Shown here in pieces: positions 33,883-42,638 of a stretch of DNA of 64,000 bases. The translations under genes were made by a program, and so were the position numbers. Every line of letters begins with the position of its first letter. Position 1 is the stretch's first letter. The notes beneath the pieces are model-generated. The model searched no databases and was not told the origin of the DNA. It saw only the letters and a list, made by a program, of their open reading frames with translations. Source of the DNA: Actinomycetospora lutea (GTDB lineage: Bacteria; Actinomycetota; Actinomycetes; Mycobacteriales; Pseudonocardiaceae). The stretch spans positions 1 to 64,000 of the forward strand of contig NZ_JAQZAL010000028.1 in the NCBI RefSeq assembly GCF_028737205.1, given 5' to 3'.

Positions 33883-36201
33883 TCAGGCCTGGGCGGGAGC
33901 CGCCGCGTCCTGGTTGGAGTCGGCGATCGCGGTCGAGCGGCGCTTGGACACGTAGATCGCCACCGCGATCCCGATCACCGCGACGACGGCGATGGTGATC
34001 CGGACGGCCGGGTTGGCGTCCACGCCGACCGACAGGGCCACGACGGCCGGGGCGATCAGCACCGAGACCAGGTTCATGACCTTGATCAGCGGGTTGATCG
34101 ACGGGCCGGCGGTGTCCTTGAACGGGTCACCGACGGTGTCACCGATGATCGTCGCCTCGTGGGCGTCGGAGCCCTTGCCGCCGTGGTTGCCGTCCTCGAC
34201 CAGCTTCTTGGCGTTGTCCCAGGCACCACCGGAGTTGGCGAGGAACACGGCCATCAGCGTGCCCGCGGCGATCGCGCCGCCGAGGTAGCCGGCGAGCGGA
34301 CCTACGCCCAGGCCGAAGCCGACGGCGATCGGGGCGAGGATCGCGAGCAGACCCGGGGTGGCCAGCTCGCGCAGCGCGTCACGGGTGCAGAGGTCGACGA
34401 CCTTGCCGTACTCGGGCCGACCCTCACCCTGGCCGCCGCGGTACTGCATGATCCCGGGGATCGAGTTGAACTGGCGGCGCACCTCGTAGACCACGGCGCC
34501 CGCGGCGCGGGACACGGCGTTGACCGCGAGACCCGAGAACATGAACACCACGGCCGCGCCGATGACGACGCCGACGAGGATGTTCGGGGCGGTGATGTTG
34601 TAGATGTCGCCGAGCGCCTGGCCCGCCTCGCTGTAGGCCTGGGTGATCGCGTCGTTGTACGACCCGAACAGCGCCGTCGCGGCGAGCACCGCGGTGGCGA
34701 TGGCGATGCCCTTGGTGATCGCCTTCGTGGTGTTCCCGACCGCGTCGAGCTCGGTGAGGATGTCCGCACCGGCGCCCTCGACGTCGCCGGACATCTCGGC
34801 GATGCCCTGCGCGTTGTCCGAGACCGGGCCGAAGGTGTCCATGGCGACGATGACGCCGACCGTGGTCAGCAGGCCGGTGCCGGCCAGGGCGACGGCGAAC
34901 AGCGCGACGAACACCGAGCCCGAGAGCAGGAACGAGCCGTAGACGGCCGCACCGATGACGATCGCGGTGTAGACCGCCGACTCGAAGCCGACCGAGATGC
35001 CCGCGAGGATGACCGTCGCTGCACCGGTGAGCGAGCTCGTGCCGACGTCCTTGACCGGCTGGGTCTCGGTGCCGGTGTAGTAGCCGGTCAGCGACAGGAT
35101 GATGATCGCGAGCACGATGCCGATGACGACGGCGACCGCGGCGATGACCTGCGGGTTGCCGGCGGCGGCGAGGTCGCCGATGCGCTCGGCGTCGACGCCG
35201 GGCAGCTCCGCGAAGCTCGAGGGCAGGTAGTAGAACGCCGCGAACGAGCAGGCGATGATCGAGATGATCGCCGAGATGTAGAAGCTGCGGTTGATGGCGC
35301 GCAGCGCGTTCTCGCCCTCGCGGGTGCGGGTGATGAACACGCCGACGATGGCGGTGAGGACACCGATCGCCGGGATGATCAGCGGGAACGTCAGGCCCAG
35401 CGTGCCGAACGCGACCGAGCCCAGGATGAGCGCGGCGACCAGGGTGACCGCGTAGGACTCGAACAGGTCGGCGGCCATGCCGGCGCAGTCACCGACGTTG
35501 TCGCCCACGTTGTCGGCGATCGTCGCGGCGTTGCGGGGGTCGTCCTCGGGGATGTTCTGCTCGACCTTGCCGACGAGGTCGGCGCCGACGTCCGCGGCCT
35601 TGGTGAAGATGCCGCCGCCGACACGCATGAACATGGCGAGCAGGGCGGCGCCGAGACCGAAGCCCTCGAGGACGCGCGGGGCCTCCTCGACGAAGATCAG
35701 CACGACGATCGCCGCGCCCAGGAGGCCGAGACCGACGGTGGCCATGCCGACCACGCCGCCGGTGCGGAACGCGATCTTGGCGCCCTTGTCGCGCCCGCCC
35801 GGCTCGTTGGCCGCGGCGGCGACGCGGATGTTCGCCTGGGTCGCGAGGTTCATGCCCAGCGCGCCGATCGCCATGGAGAACAGGGCGCCGACGACGAAGG
35901 CGACCGAGCGTCCGATCAGCTCGCCCGTGCTGCCGGCCGGCAGCGCGAAGAGCACCAGGAAGACCACGACGATGAACGGTGCGAGCGTCTTGAACTGGCG
36001 CGTGAGGAACGCACTCGCGCCCTCCTGCACCGCGCGGCCGATGTCACGCATCCCCTGCGTGCCCTCGTCGGCCGCGAGGACCTGCTGGCGCAGGACGACG
36101 CCGATGATCAGCGCGATGACGGCCACGACCGCCACCACGACGACCACGATGTTGTCGCCGGCGGAGAACGAGATCCCCGCGGCGAGGACGGACGCTTGCA
36201 T
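33883..36201 (-). CDS. hppA: Membrane-bound proton-translocating pyrophosphatase
   Basis: 772 residues from ATG 36201 with GGGAGGCTGG just upstream. It couples pyrophosphate hydrolysis to proton pumping. About 16 membrane helices are present, with the catalytic 'DVGADLVGKVEQNIPEDDPRN' loop and 'DNVGDNVGDCAGM'. The ion-specificity site reads 'GNTTKAITKG' (~491). Lys there marks K+-independent H+-pumping enzymes, whereas Ala marks K+-dependent ones. It is monocistronic, ending in a strong terminator. Confidence 0.97.
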   Translation of the reverse strand: MQASVLAAGISFSAGDNIVVVVVAVVAVIALIIGVVLRQQVLAADEGTQGMRDIGRAVQEGASAFLTRQFKTLAPFIVVVFLVLFALPAGSTGELIGRSVAFVVGALFSMAIGALGMNLATQANIRVAAAANEPGGRDKGAKIAFRTGGVVGMATVGLGLLGAAIVVLIFVEEAPRVLEGFGLGAALLAMFMRVGGGIFTKAADVGADLVGKVEQNIPEDDPRNAATIADNVGDNVGDCAGMAADLFESYAVTLVAALILGSVAFGTLGLTFPLIIPAIGVLTAIVGVFITRTREGENALRAINRSFYISAIISIIACSFAAFYYLPSSFAELPGVDAERIGDLAAAGNPQVIAAVAVVIGIVLAIIILSLTGYYTGTETQPVKDVGTSSLTGAATVILAGISVGFESAVYTAIVIGAAVYGSFLLSGSVFVALFAVALAGTGLLTTVGVIVAMDTFGPVSDNAQGIAEMSGDVEGAGADILTELDAVGNTTKAITKGIAIATAVLAATALFGSYNDAITQAYSEAGQALGDIYNITAPNILVGVVIGAAVVFMFSGLAVNAVSRAAGAVVYEVRRQFNSIPGIMQYRGGQGEGRPEYGKVVDLCTRDALRELATPGLLAILAPIAVGFGLGVGPLAGYLGGAIAAGTLMAVFLANSGGAWDNAKKLVEDGNHGGKGSDAHEATIIGDTVGDPFKDTAGPSINPLIKVMNLVSVLIAPAVVALSVGVDANPAVRITIAVVAVIGIAVAIYVSKRRSTAIADSNQDAAAPAQA

Positions 36202-36412
36202 CCAGCCTCCCGGTTGGCACTTCTGCTCGACGCGCCCGGCCAGGCCTCGCGGCGACCTCGGCGCGTGATGAATCCAGGCCACCGACCCGAGGACACCGGG
36301 TGGTGGACAGGTGCCGCAGTGTAGGAGGTGGGCGTCACCTGGTCTCACGGCAGTTCCCCCGGGCGCTGTGAGGTGCGTTTCTTTCACGAACGAGAGCGGG
36401 AGTGCGGGGCCT

Positions 36413-38791
36413 GTGTCAGGGTCGGTGTGCGTGGGCGGCGAACACGGGCTGGTCGACGGGCCCGCCGCGCTGCCCGGGGACACGCGGGGCGCGCACCTGC
36501 TGCGCCGGGTGCTCGCCGGCACCCCCTCCGGCGAGAGCCCGTTGACCCACGCCGAGATCGTCCCCGCCCGCGACGGGCGCACTGCCGGCTGGCCCGACTG
36601 GGTCCCCGAGACCGTGCGCGCCCCGTTCCTCGCCCGCGGCGTCGAGCGCCCGTGGGGGCACCAGGCGGCCGCCGCCGAGCACGCGTGGGCCGGCGAGCAC
36701 GTCGTCGTCTCGACCGGCACGGCCTCGGGGAAGTCGCTGGCCTACCAGCTGCCGGTGCTGTCGTCGCTGCACACGGACCCGCGGGCCACCGCGCTGTACC
36801 TCTCGCCGACCAAGGCGCTGGGCGCCGACCAGCTGCGCACCGTCCACGATCTGCGCGTCGAGGGCGTGCGTGCCGCGTCCTACGACGGGGACACCCCGAT
36901 CCCCGAGCGCGACTGGGTGCGCCAGCACGCCAACTGGGTGTTCACGAACCCCGACATGCTCCACCGCGGGGTCCTGCCGCGGCACGGACGCTGGACGACG
37001 TTCCTGCGGCGCCTGCGCTACGTCGTGATCGACGAGTGCCACACCTACCGCGGCCTCTTCGGCTCGCACGTGGCGCTGCTCGTGCGCCGGCTGCGGCGGG
37101 TCTGCGCGCGGTACGGCGCGCACCCGACCTTCGTCCTCGCGTCCGCGACGGTCTCCGAGCCCGCCGTCTCGGCCTCGGTGCTGACCGGTCTGGACGTGGT
37201 GGAAGTCACCGACGACGGCTCGCCGCGCGGAGCCCGGGCGGTCGCGCTGTGGGAGCCGCCGCTGCTCGAGGAGATCACCGGCGAGAACGGCGCGCCGGTG
37301 CGGCGCTCGGCGGGCGCGGAGACCGCGCGCATGCTCGCCGACCTCGTGCTCGAGGGCGCCCGGTCGCTGGCGTTCGTCCGCTCGCGGCGCGGGGCCGAGC
37401 TGACGGCGCTCGGGGCGCGCCGGGTCCTGGCGGAGGTGGATCCGCAGCTCGCCGCCCAGGTCGCGGCGTACCGGGCGGGCTACCTCCCCGAGGAGCGGCG
37501 CGAGCTGGAGCAGGCACTGCTGACCGGTGCGCTGCGGGGCGTCGCGACCACCAACGCGCTCGAGCTCGGGGTCGACATCGCGGGCCTGGACGCCGTCGTC
37601 GTCGCGGGGTTCCCGGGCACGCGGGCGTCGTTCTGGCAGCAGGCCGGACGCGCCGGGCGCTCGGGCGACGACGCGCTCGTCGTGCTCGTCGCCCGCGACG
37701 ACCCGCTCGACACCTACCTCGTGCACCACCCCCGGGCGATGCTCGGCGCGCCCCTGGAGCGCTGCGTGCTCGACCCGACCAACCCCTACGTGCTCGCGCC
37801 CCACCTGGCCTGCGCGGCGTCGGAGATCCCGCTGACGCGGGACGACGTGTCGGCGCTGGGGTGCGATGCGGCGCTCGCGGTGGTCGACGACCTCGTCGCC
37901 GAGGGGCTGCTGCGCCGGCGCCGGGGTGGCTGGTTCTGGTCGCACCCCACCGACCGGCCGCACGCCGGGGTCGACATCCGGGGCAGCGGCGGCGAGCAGG
38001 TCGTGCTCGTCGAGTCGGACACCGGGCGGATGCTCGGCACCGTCGACCCCGGTACCGCGCCGGCGACCGTCCACCCCGGCGCGGTGCACCTGCACCAGGG
38101 CGAGAGCTACGTGGTCGACGCCCTCGACCTCGACGAGGGCCTGGCCCACGTGCACGCCGAGGACCCGGAGTGGACGACCCAGGCCCGCACCGTGATCGAC
38201 ATCTCGGTCGAGGAGACCGAGCAGTGCGCGGGGTACGGCGAGCTGCAGGTCTGCCTGGGCTCGGTGGAGGTCACCGAGCAGGTGGTGGGCTACCTGCGCA
38301 AGCTCCCCACGGGGCGCGTGCTCGACTCGAACCCGCTGGACATGCCCGCGCGGTCCCTGCGGACGCGCGCGGTCTGGTACACGCTGACCGAGTCCGCGCT
38401 GCTGGCGGCAGGTCTGGTGCCGGCGCGCTGGCCCGGCGCCCTGCACGCCGCCGAGCACGCGGCGATCGGGCTGCTCCCGCTGGTGGCGACCTGCGACCGC
38501 TGGGACATCGGCGGCGTCTCGACCGCGCTGCACCCCGACACCGGGCACCCGACGGTGTTCGTGCACGACGGCCACCCCGGCGGCGCAGGCTTCGCCGACC
38601 GGGCCCACGAGGCCCTGCGGGAGTGGCTCACGGCCACCCGGGCCGCGATCTCGGACTGCGAGTGTCCCTCGGGGTGCCCGTCCTGCGTGCAGTCGCCCAA
38701 GTGCGGGAACGGCAACGACCCGCTCGACAAGTCCGGCGCGATCCTCGTCCTCGACGCGGTGCTGGGGCGGCTGGGCGCCGGACCGGACTGA
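36413..38791 (+). CDS. SftH/MrfA-type superfamily II DNA helicase
   Basis: 792 residues, likely from GTG 36413. It has Walker A 'STGTASGKSLAY' (~100), DEAH-type 'VVIDECHTYRG' (~205), 'TTNALELGVDI' and 'QQAGRAGRSG' in the second RecA domain, and a C-terminal DUF1998-like region with four cysteines 'CECPSGCPSCVQSPKC' (~750-765). MrfA helicases repair mitomycin C damage and SftH is the mycobacterial 3'-5' helicase; this is the Rv3649 position. Repair function is inferred from the family. Confidence 0.93.
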   Translation: MSGSVCVGGEHGLVDGPAALPGDTRGAHLLRRVLAGTPSGESPLTHAEIVPARDGRTAGWPDWVPETVRAPFLARGVERPWGHQAAAAEHAWAGEHVVVSTGTASGKSLAYQLPVLSSLHTDPRATALYLSPTKALGADQLRTVHDLRVEGVRAASYDGDTPIPERDWVRQHANWVFTNPDMLHRGVLPRHGRWTTFLRRLRYVVIDECHTYRGLFGSHVALLVRRLRRVCARYGAHPTFVLASATVSEPAVSASVLTGLDVVEVTDDGSPRGARAVALWEPPLLEEITGENGAPVRRSAGAETARMLADLVLEGARSLAFVRSRRGAELTALGARRVLAEVDPQLAAQVAAYRAGYLPEERRELEQALLTGALRGVATTNALELGVDIAGLDAVVVAGFPGTRASFWQQAGRAGRSGDDALVVLVARDDPLDTYLVHHPRAMLGAPLERCVLDPTNPYVLAPHLACAASEIPLTRDDVSALGCDAALAVVDDLVAEGLLRRRRGGWFWSHPTDRPHAGVDIRGSGGEQVVLVESDTGRMLGTVDPGTAPATVHPGAVHLHQGESYVVDALDLDEGLAHVHAEDPEWTTQARTVIDISVEETEQCAGYGELQVCLGSVEVTEQVVGYLRKLPTGRVLDSNPLDMPARSLRTRAVWYTLTESALLAAGLVPARWPGALHAAEHAAIGLLPLVATCDRWDIGGVSTALHPDTGHPTVFVHDGHPGGAGFADRAHEALREWLTATRAAISDCECPSGCPSCVQSPKCGNGNDPLDKSGAILVLDAVLGRLGAGPD

Positions 38792-38800
38792 CGTTGGCTC

Positions 38801-38838
38801 CGCCGCGGGTCGGGGGATCTCCGGCCCGACCCGCGGCG
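38801..38838. terminator. Strong hairpin downstream of the helicase gene
   Basis: A perfect 14-bp stem (38801-38814 with 38825-38838, 10-nt loop) starts 9 bp after the helicase stop. It is the first of two tandem hairpins in the 308-bp convergent gap. Confidence 0.75.
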
Positions 38839-38847
38839 AGGTCTGGA

Positions 38848-38889
38848 GCGCCGCAGGCCGGGGAGGGGGCTCGACCCGGCCTGCGGCGC
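38848..38889. terminator. Second strong hairpin in the same gap
   Basis: A perfect 15-bp stem (38848-38862 with 38875-38889, 12-nt loop). With the previous hairpin it would block transcription from both sides. The rest of the gap (38890-39099) shows nothing else I can support. Confidence 0.7.
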
Positions 38890-39099
38890 CGTATGGGGCG
38901 GCGGTGGGCGCGCGACGCGGTCGCGGGCGGCCCACCGCCGCGGGGTCCTCCCGGACCCGACCGCGTCGGTCGCGACGGGTGCACCGGCGCGTCGGCGTGC
39001 GGTTCGGGTGGGGCGGCGGGCGCGGCCTGCTCGGCCTCGCGGATCCGGCGGCGCCCCGAGGGGACCCGAAGTGTGGAGTTGTGGTCGGTGCTGCCGTCG

Positions 39100-39744
39100 C
39101 TAGGAGCGGACCCCGGTGGCGACGGTGGCGAGGCGGTAGGTCGACCCGCCGCCGGCGACGGCCGGGCGCTGGGCGACGGCCTCGACCAGCGCGTCCTGGA
39201 CGCGGAACGGGTCGGGCAGGTTCCAGCCGCACGCGGCGGGCCGGACCCGCCAGTGCGCCGACCCCTGCGGGTGGGTGGAGGGCGGCGCCACGAACCAGCT
39301 GCCGCGACCGTGGAGCACGATGCCGGCGCGCTCGGCGAGGTCGGGGCGCAGGGGCTCGCCGGCGAGGACCGGGAACAGCCACTCCCCGGTCGGGGTGGCC
39401 GCGATCGGCACCGGGACGCCGACCGCGCGCAGCACGGCGGCGGCGCGACGCCCGACGGTGGCGGGGACCTCGAGCACGTCGAACGTCAGCCCGGTGGGCA
39501 GGAGGATCGAGTAGGGCAGGCCGGACCACCAGTCGGCGATCTGGTCGCAGTCGGTCGACGCCTTGCGCGCCCAGTCGTCGAGCACCGGGCACGGCCCGTC
39601 CTGGGAGGCGTCCGGGCAACCGCTCCAGACCTCGCCCTGCGGGAACGTGCCCGGGACGACGGCCCAGCCGTGGTCGGCGAGCACCATGGCCTCAGCGCGG
39701 AGCTCCGTGCCGTAGACGGCTCGATAGCTGTCCCACCACTGCAT
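39100..39744 (-). CDS. Bifunctional DNA primase/polymerase-like (prim-pol) protein
   Basis: 214 residues from ATG 39744 with GGAGG at 6-7 nt. The layout 'LADHGWAVVPGTF ... CPDASQDGPCP ... IADWWSGLPYSILLPTG' with 'FDVLEVPA' and 'GRGSWFVAPPSTHPQGSAHW' matches the prim-pol domain of actinobacterial stand-alone proteins. The usual catalytic D-x-D is reduced to 'FDVLEV', so catalysis is uncertain. A Cys pair (CPDA...CPV) may bind zinc. Confidence 0.85.
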   Translation of the reverse strand: MQWWDSYRAVYGTELRAEAMVLADHGWAVVPGTFPQGEVWSGCPDASQDGPCPVLDDWARKASTDCDQIADWWSGLPYSILLPTGLTFDVLEVPATVGRRAAAVLRAVGVPVPIAATPTGEWLFPVLAGEPLRPDLAERAGIVLHGRGSWFVAPPSTHPQGSAHWRVRPAACGWNLPDPFRVQDALVEAVAQRPAVAGGGSTYRLATVATGVRS

Positions 39745-39932
39745 CGGCTTCCTCCTGGACCGGTTCCTGCTCCCGGCGTGCTGTGACCAGTAACGGCCCG
39801 CACACGTCACTTCGCCACCCGTCATCGCCCATCGGCCGTGATCACACGCCGAGCGTGACGGTCGGCCCCGTTCAGCGGGCGAGCGCGCTACGGGCAGCGG
39901 GCCCGTGCCCGATCGCCCACCCGGTCCGCCGC

Positions 39933-40391
39933 TCACCCGGGGCCGCCCTCCGCTCGTCCCGGCCCGTTCACCTCCCGGTCGCCACGGGTCACCACCGAGG
40001 GACCGGACGGGGGCCCGCCGAGCGCCACCGGACCCGCCCGGGCTCGCCCGGTCGCCTCACCGGACACGCTCGGCAGGCAGGCGCACCGCGCCGCCGTGAT
40101 CACTCTCACCGTCCAGCCCTCGACGGCGCAGTCCACGAGCCGCGCGCCGTTGCCCGCCGCGATCTCCCGGGACCGCTCACAGGCCACATCGGCCCCGCGT
40201 ACGGCCTCGCGGGCACCGGCGAGCGCAGCGAGATCGGCGGCGGATTCGGCCCGGTGCCGGGCGAGCGTGGCCGCGCCCACCTGCAGGCCCAGGCCCAGCA
40301 GGCACACGAGGACGCCCACCGCGGCCGCCGCCAGCACCGTGGCCGACCCGGCGTCGTCGACCGCTCGTCGACCGCCCGCCGTGCCGCTCAC
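39933..40391 (-). CDS. TadG-like pilus-assembly protein (Rv3654c type)
   Basis: 152 residues from GTG 40391 in a GTGA overlap with tadE. 'DDAGSATVLAAAAVGVLVCLLGLGL' is the N-terminal helix of TadE/TadG-like proteins, followed by 'RHRAESAADLAALAGAREA'. It is exported or membrane-anchored with a Cys-containing outer part and a low-complexity tail. It is the last gene of the Tad operon. Confidence 0.85.
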   Translation of the reverse strand: MSGTAGGRRAVDDAGSATVLAAAAVGVLVCLLGLGLQVGAATLARHRAESAADLAALAGAREAVRGADVACERSREIAAGNGARLVDCAVEGWTVRVITAARCACLPSVSGEATGRARAGPVALGGPPSGPSVVTRGDREVNGPGRAEGGPG

Positions 40392-40852
40392 CGCGCACCC
40401 CCGCCGCCGCCGCTCACCGCGGGTCCGGAGGCCGGTCCGGAGGCCGACGCCGGGTCCGTCCCGGCGTCGACCTCCGGCGGCTCGCCGGGGAGCGGATCGG
40501 GGCCCTCGGCCGGCGCCACCGGCGAGGGTTCGCGGGACGCCAGCGCCTCCGCGCCGACGCGCACGCCCGGCAGCGCCGAGCCCAGCGGCACGGCGCGGAC
40601 ACGGGCCACCACGTCGTCGCCCCGGACGTCGACGACGACCTCCGCGCCGCCGGGGAGCAGCCGCTGCGCCGCGAGCCGGGCGCCGTCCTCGTCGCCGCGC
40701 GCCGCGAACCGGGCCGCCTCGGTGGCGGCGTCGACGCAGCGCAGCTGGAGCACCACCGCCCCCATCGCCGCGAGGACCACGCCCAGCACCACGACGAGCG
40801 TGCCGACCGCGAACGCGGCCTCGACGGTGACCGAGCCGGTGTCGTCGCTCAG
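40388..40852 (-). CDS. TadE-like pseudopilin
   Basis: 154 residues. The characteristic 'DDTGSVTVEAAFAVGTLVVVLGVVL' helix is near the N-terminus. No ATG, GTG or TTG exists in a sensible place; CTG 40852 forms a CTGA overlap with the DUF4244 stop and is the best start, an unusual codon. The C-terminal third is Pro/Ser/Ala-rich. It probably acts in Flp-type pilus assembly at the membrane. Confidence 0.8.
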   Translation of the reverse strand: MSDDTGSVTVEAAFAVGTLVVVLGVVLAAMGAVVLQLRCVDAATEAARFAARGDEDGARLAAQRLLPGGAEVVVDVRGDDVVARVRAVPLGSALPGVRVGAEALASREPSPVAPAEGPDPLPGEPPEVDAGTDPASASGPASGPAVSGGGGGAR

Positions 40853-41073
40853 AAGGTGCTGGTGAGCGCCCGCTGCACGATCCCGGTGAGGGCGCCGACG
40901 ATCGATTCGCCGGTGACGACCTGGTAGAGGATCGCGCCGAAGGCCGCGGCGGCCACGGTGCCGATCGCGTACTCGGCCGTCGACATCCCGGCGTCGTCGT
41001 CGCGCAGGTGCGCCAGGCGGTCCCGCAGGCGAGATCGTGCGGTCGGTGCGGTCGGTGCGGTCGGTGCGGTCAT
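40849..41073 (-). CDS. DUF4244 Flp-pilin-like protein
   Basis: 74 residues from ATG 41073, with GGAGGAGA upstream. 'DDAGMSTAEYAIGTVAAAAFGAILYQVV' is a Flp-type prepilin signature; cleavage before MSTAEYA is expected. The N-terminus is a T-A-P repeat encoded by three 9-bp units at 41041-41067. It is the probable structural subunit of the Tad pilus. Confidence 0.88.
   Translation of the reverse strand: MTAPTAPTAPTARSRLRDRLAHLRDDDAGMSTAEYAIGTVAAAAFGAILYQVVTGESIVGALTGIVQRALTSTF
41041..41067. repeat. Three tandem 9-bp units in the DUF4244 gene
   Basis: GGTCGGTGC repeats three times exactly plus a partial fourth unit and encodes (Ala-Pro-Thr)n before the pilin helix. Copy number could vary without breaking the frame. 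Confidence 0.8.
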
Positions 41074-41115
41074 GGGGTTCTCCTCTCCTCCCACGCCCCG
41101 GCGGGGCGGGCGGCC

Positions 41116-41835
41116 TCATCGCTGCTCCAGCAGCGGTCCGGCGAGCCCCACGACCACCGGGACAATGCCCAGGGCCAGGAACGCCGGCAGGAAGCACAGG
41201 CCGAGCGGCCCGGTGACGAGCACGCCCGCGCGCTCAGCGCGTGCCTCGACGGCGTCGGCGGCTTCGGCGCGCAGATCGGCGGCGACGGCCTCGACGACGT
41301 CGGCGACCGCGGCTCCGCTGCGCGACGACCGACGTGCCGCGCGGGCGAGGCGCACGGTGTCCGGCACCTCGAGCGCGGGCGCCCAGGCCGCGGCCGGGTC
41401 GGCGCCCAGCGCGACGAGGTCGGCCACGCGGCCCAGAGCCTCGCCGGCGGCCGCGGGCAGCACCGGCACGACGGCCCGGGCCGCGCGATCGAGCGAGAGC
41501 CCGGCGCGCAGGCAGGCTGCGAGCTGGTCCCACGCCCCCGCGAGCGCCAGCGGGTCGGGGCGCGGGCGGGCCCGGTGCGCCCGCCAGCGGGGCAGCAGGG
41601 CGACCACGGCGACGCCGGCCGCGAGCACGAACACACCGGCAATGCCGGCCCCGGCCGCCAGCGCGGCGAGGCCCACCGCGGCGAGCGCGAGACCGGGCAC
41701 CAGGCCCTCCCGGGCCGCGCGCCGTGCCGGGGCTGGCGGCGCCGTCCGGCAGTGGGCCGCGACCGGGCCCGGCGCCACCACGAGCGCGGCGGCCAGGGAC
41801 ACCAGGGCGAAGGCCACCCCGACCGGGACGCTCAC
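41116..41835 (-). CDS. TadC-like type II secretion F protein
   Basis: 239 residues from GTG 41835, in a GTGA overlap with tadB. It has N-terminal membrane helices and the T2SSF pattern 'AWDQLAACLRAGLSLDRAARAV' with a C-terminal helix 'LCFLPAFLALGIVPVVVGL'. It forms the inner-membrane platform of the Tad machine together with TadB. Confidence 0.88.
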   Translation of the reverse strand: MSVPVGVAFALVSLAAALVVAPGPVAAHCRTAPPAPARRAAREGLVPGLALAAVGLAALAAGAGIAGVFVLAAGVAVVALLPRWRAHRARPRPDPLALAGAWDQLAACLRAGLSLDRAARAVVPVLPAAAGEALGRVADLVALGADPAAAWAPALEVPDTVRLARAARRSSRSGAAVADVVEAVAADLRAEAADAVEARAERAGVLVTGPLGLCFLPAFLALGIVPVVVGLAGPLLEQR

Positions 41836-42638
41836 CGGGTCACCCCGGCGACGATCCGCTCGGTCCACGCGAGTCCGGCGCACACCAGCCCGACCCCGAC
41901 CACGAGCAGCCCCTGGCCGACGAGCCCGCCGGTGAGCACCGCCCACGGCCGCGCGCCGATGCCCTCCCCGAGCAGCAGCCCGAGCACCGGAAGCCCGGCC
42001 AGCACCGCGGCGGTCGCGCGCGGCCCCGCCAGGCGCGCCCGCAGCCCGCCGGCCATCCGTGCGCGGGCGCGCAGGTCGTGCGCCACGGCGCCGGCGGGCC
42101 CGGCGAGCGCGATGCCGTGGCGGTCGGCGAGCGCCCAGGCCCCGGCGAGGCGGTCGAGGTGCGCCCCGAGGGCCGGTTCCCGTGTCCGCGCGGCGCGCAG
42201 GGCGGCGGGGACGTCGCCGCCCAGGTGGGCCGTGGCCCCGAGCAGCGTCATCACGCGTGCCGCGGCGGGATGCGCGTCCGCGCCCGCCGACGCGGCCGCG
42301 GTGGCGGGCGGCGCACCGGCGCGGATCTCCGCGGCGAACGAGGACAGGGCCTCGGCGAGCGCGCCGGTGGCGGCGGTGCGCTCGCGCTCGGCACCCGCGG
42401 CCGCCCGGTGCCGGGACAGGGTCGCGGCGAGCACGACCGCGGCGAGCGCCCCTCCGACGCCGGCGACGCCGAGCCCGAGGACGGCCGCTCCGGGCAGCAG
42501 GACGGCACGGCGGCGCAGGAGTCCCGACAGCGCGGGCCGGCCCCGGCGGGGCGTCGCGGGGGTCGCGAGGCGCCGCGCCGCGCTCGGGGCCGGCCAGGTC
42601 GCGAGCGCCGCGGCGACGAGCGCCAGGACCACGCTCAC
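41832..42638 (-). CDS. TadB-like type II secretion F protein
   Basis: 268 residues from GTG 42638, in a GTGA overlap with tadA. The T2SSF domain is seen in 'LAEALSSFAAEIRAGAPPATAA' and 'HLDRLAGAWALADRHGIALA'. Three or four membrane helices lie at the ends. It is the platform partner of TadC. Confidence 0.87.
   Translation of the reverse strand: MSVVLALVAAALATWPAPSAARRLATPATPRRGRPALSGLLRRRAVLLPGAAVLGLGVAGVGGALAAVVLAATLSRHRAAAGAERERTAATGALAEALSSFAAEIRAGAPPATAAASAGADAHPAAARVMTLLGATAHLGGDVPAALRAARTREPALGAHLDRLAGAWALADRHGIALAGPAGAVAHDLRARARMAGGLRARLAGPRATAAVLAGLPVLGLLLGEGIGARPWAVLTGGLVGQGLLVVGVGLVCAGLAWTERIVAGVTR

Noticed and set aside
33808-36324. 838-codon plus-strand frame opposite hppA
   Set aside because: Low-complexity Asp/Arg/Glu/His sequence mirrors hppA codons; hppA is clear.
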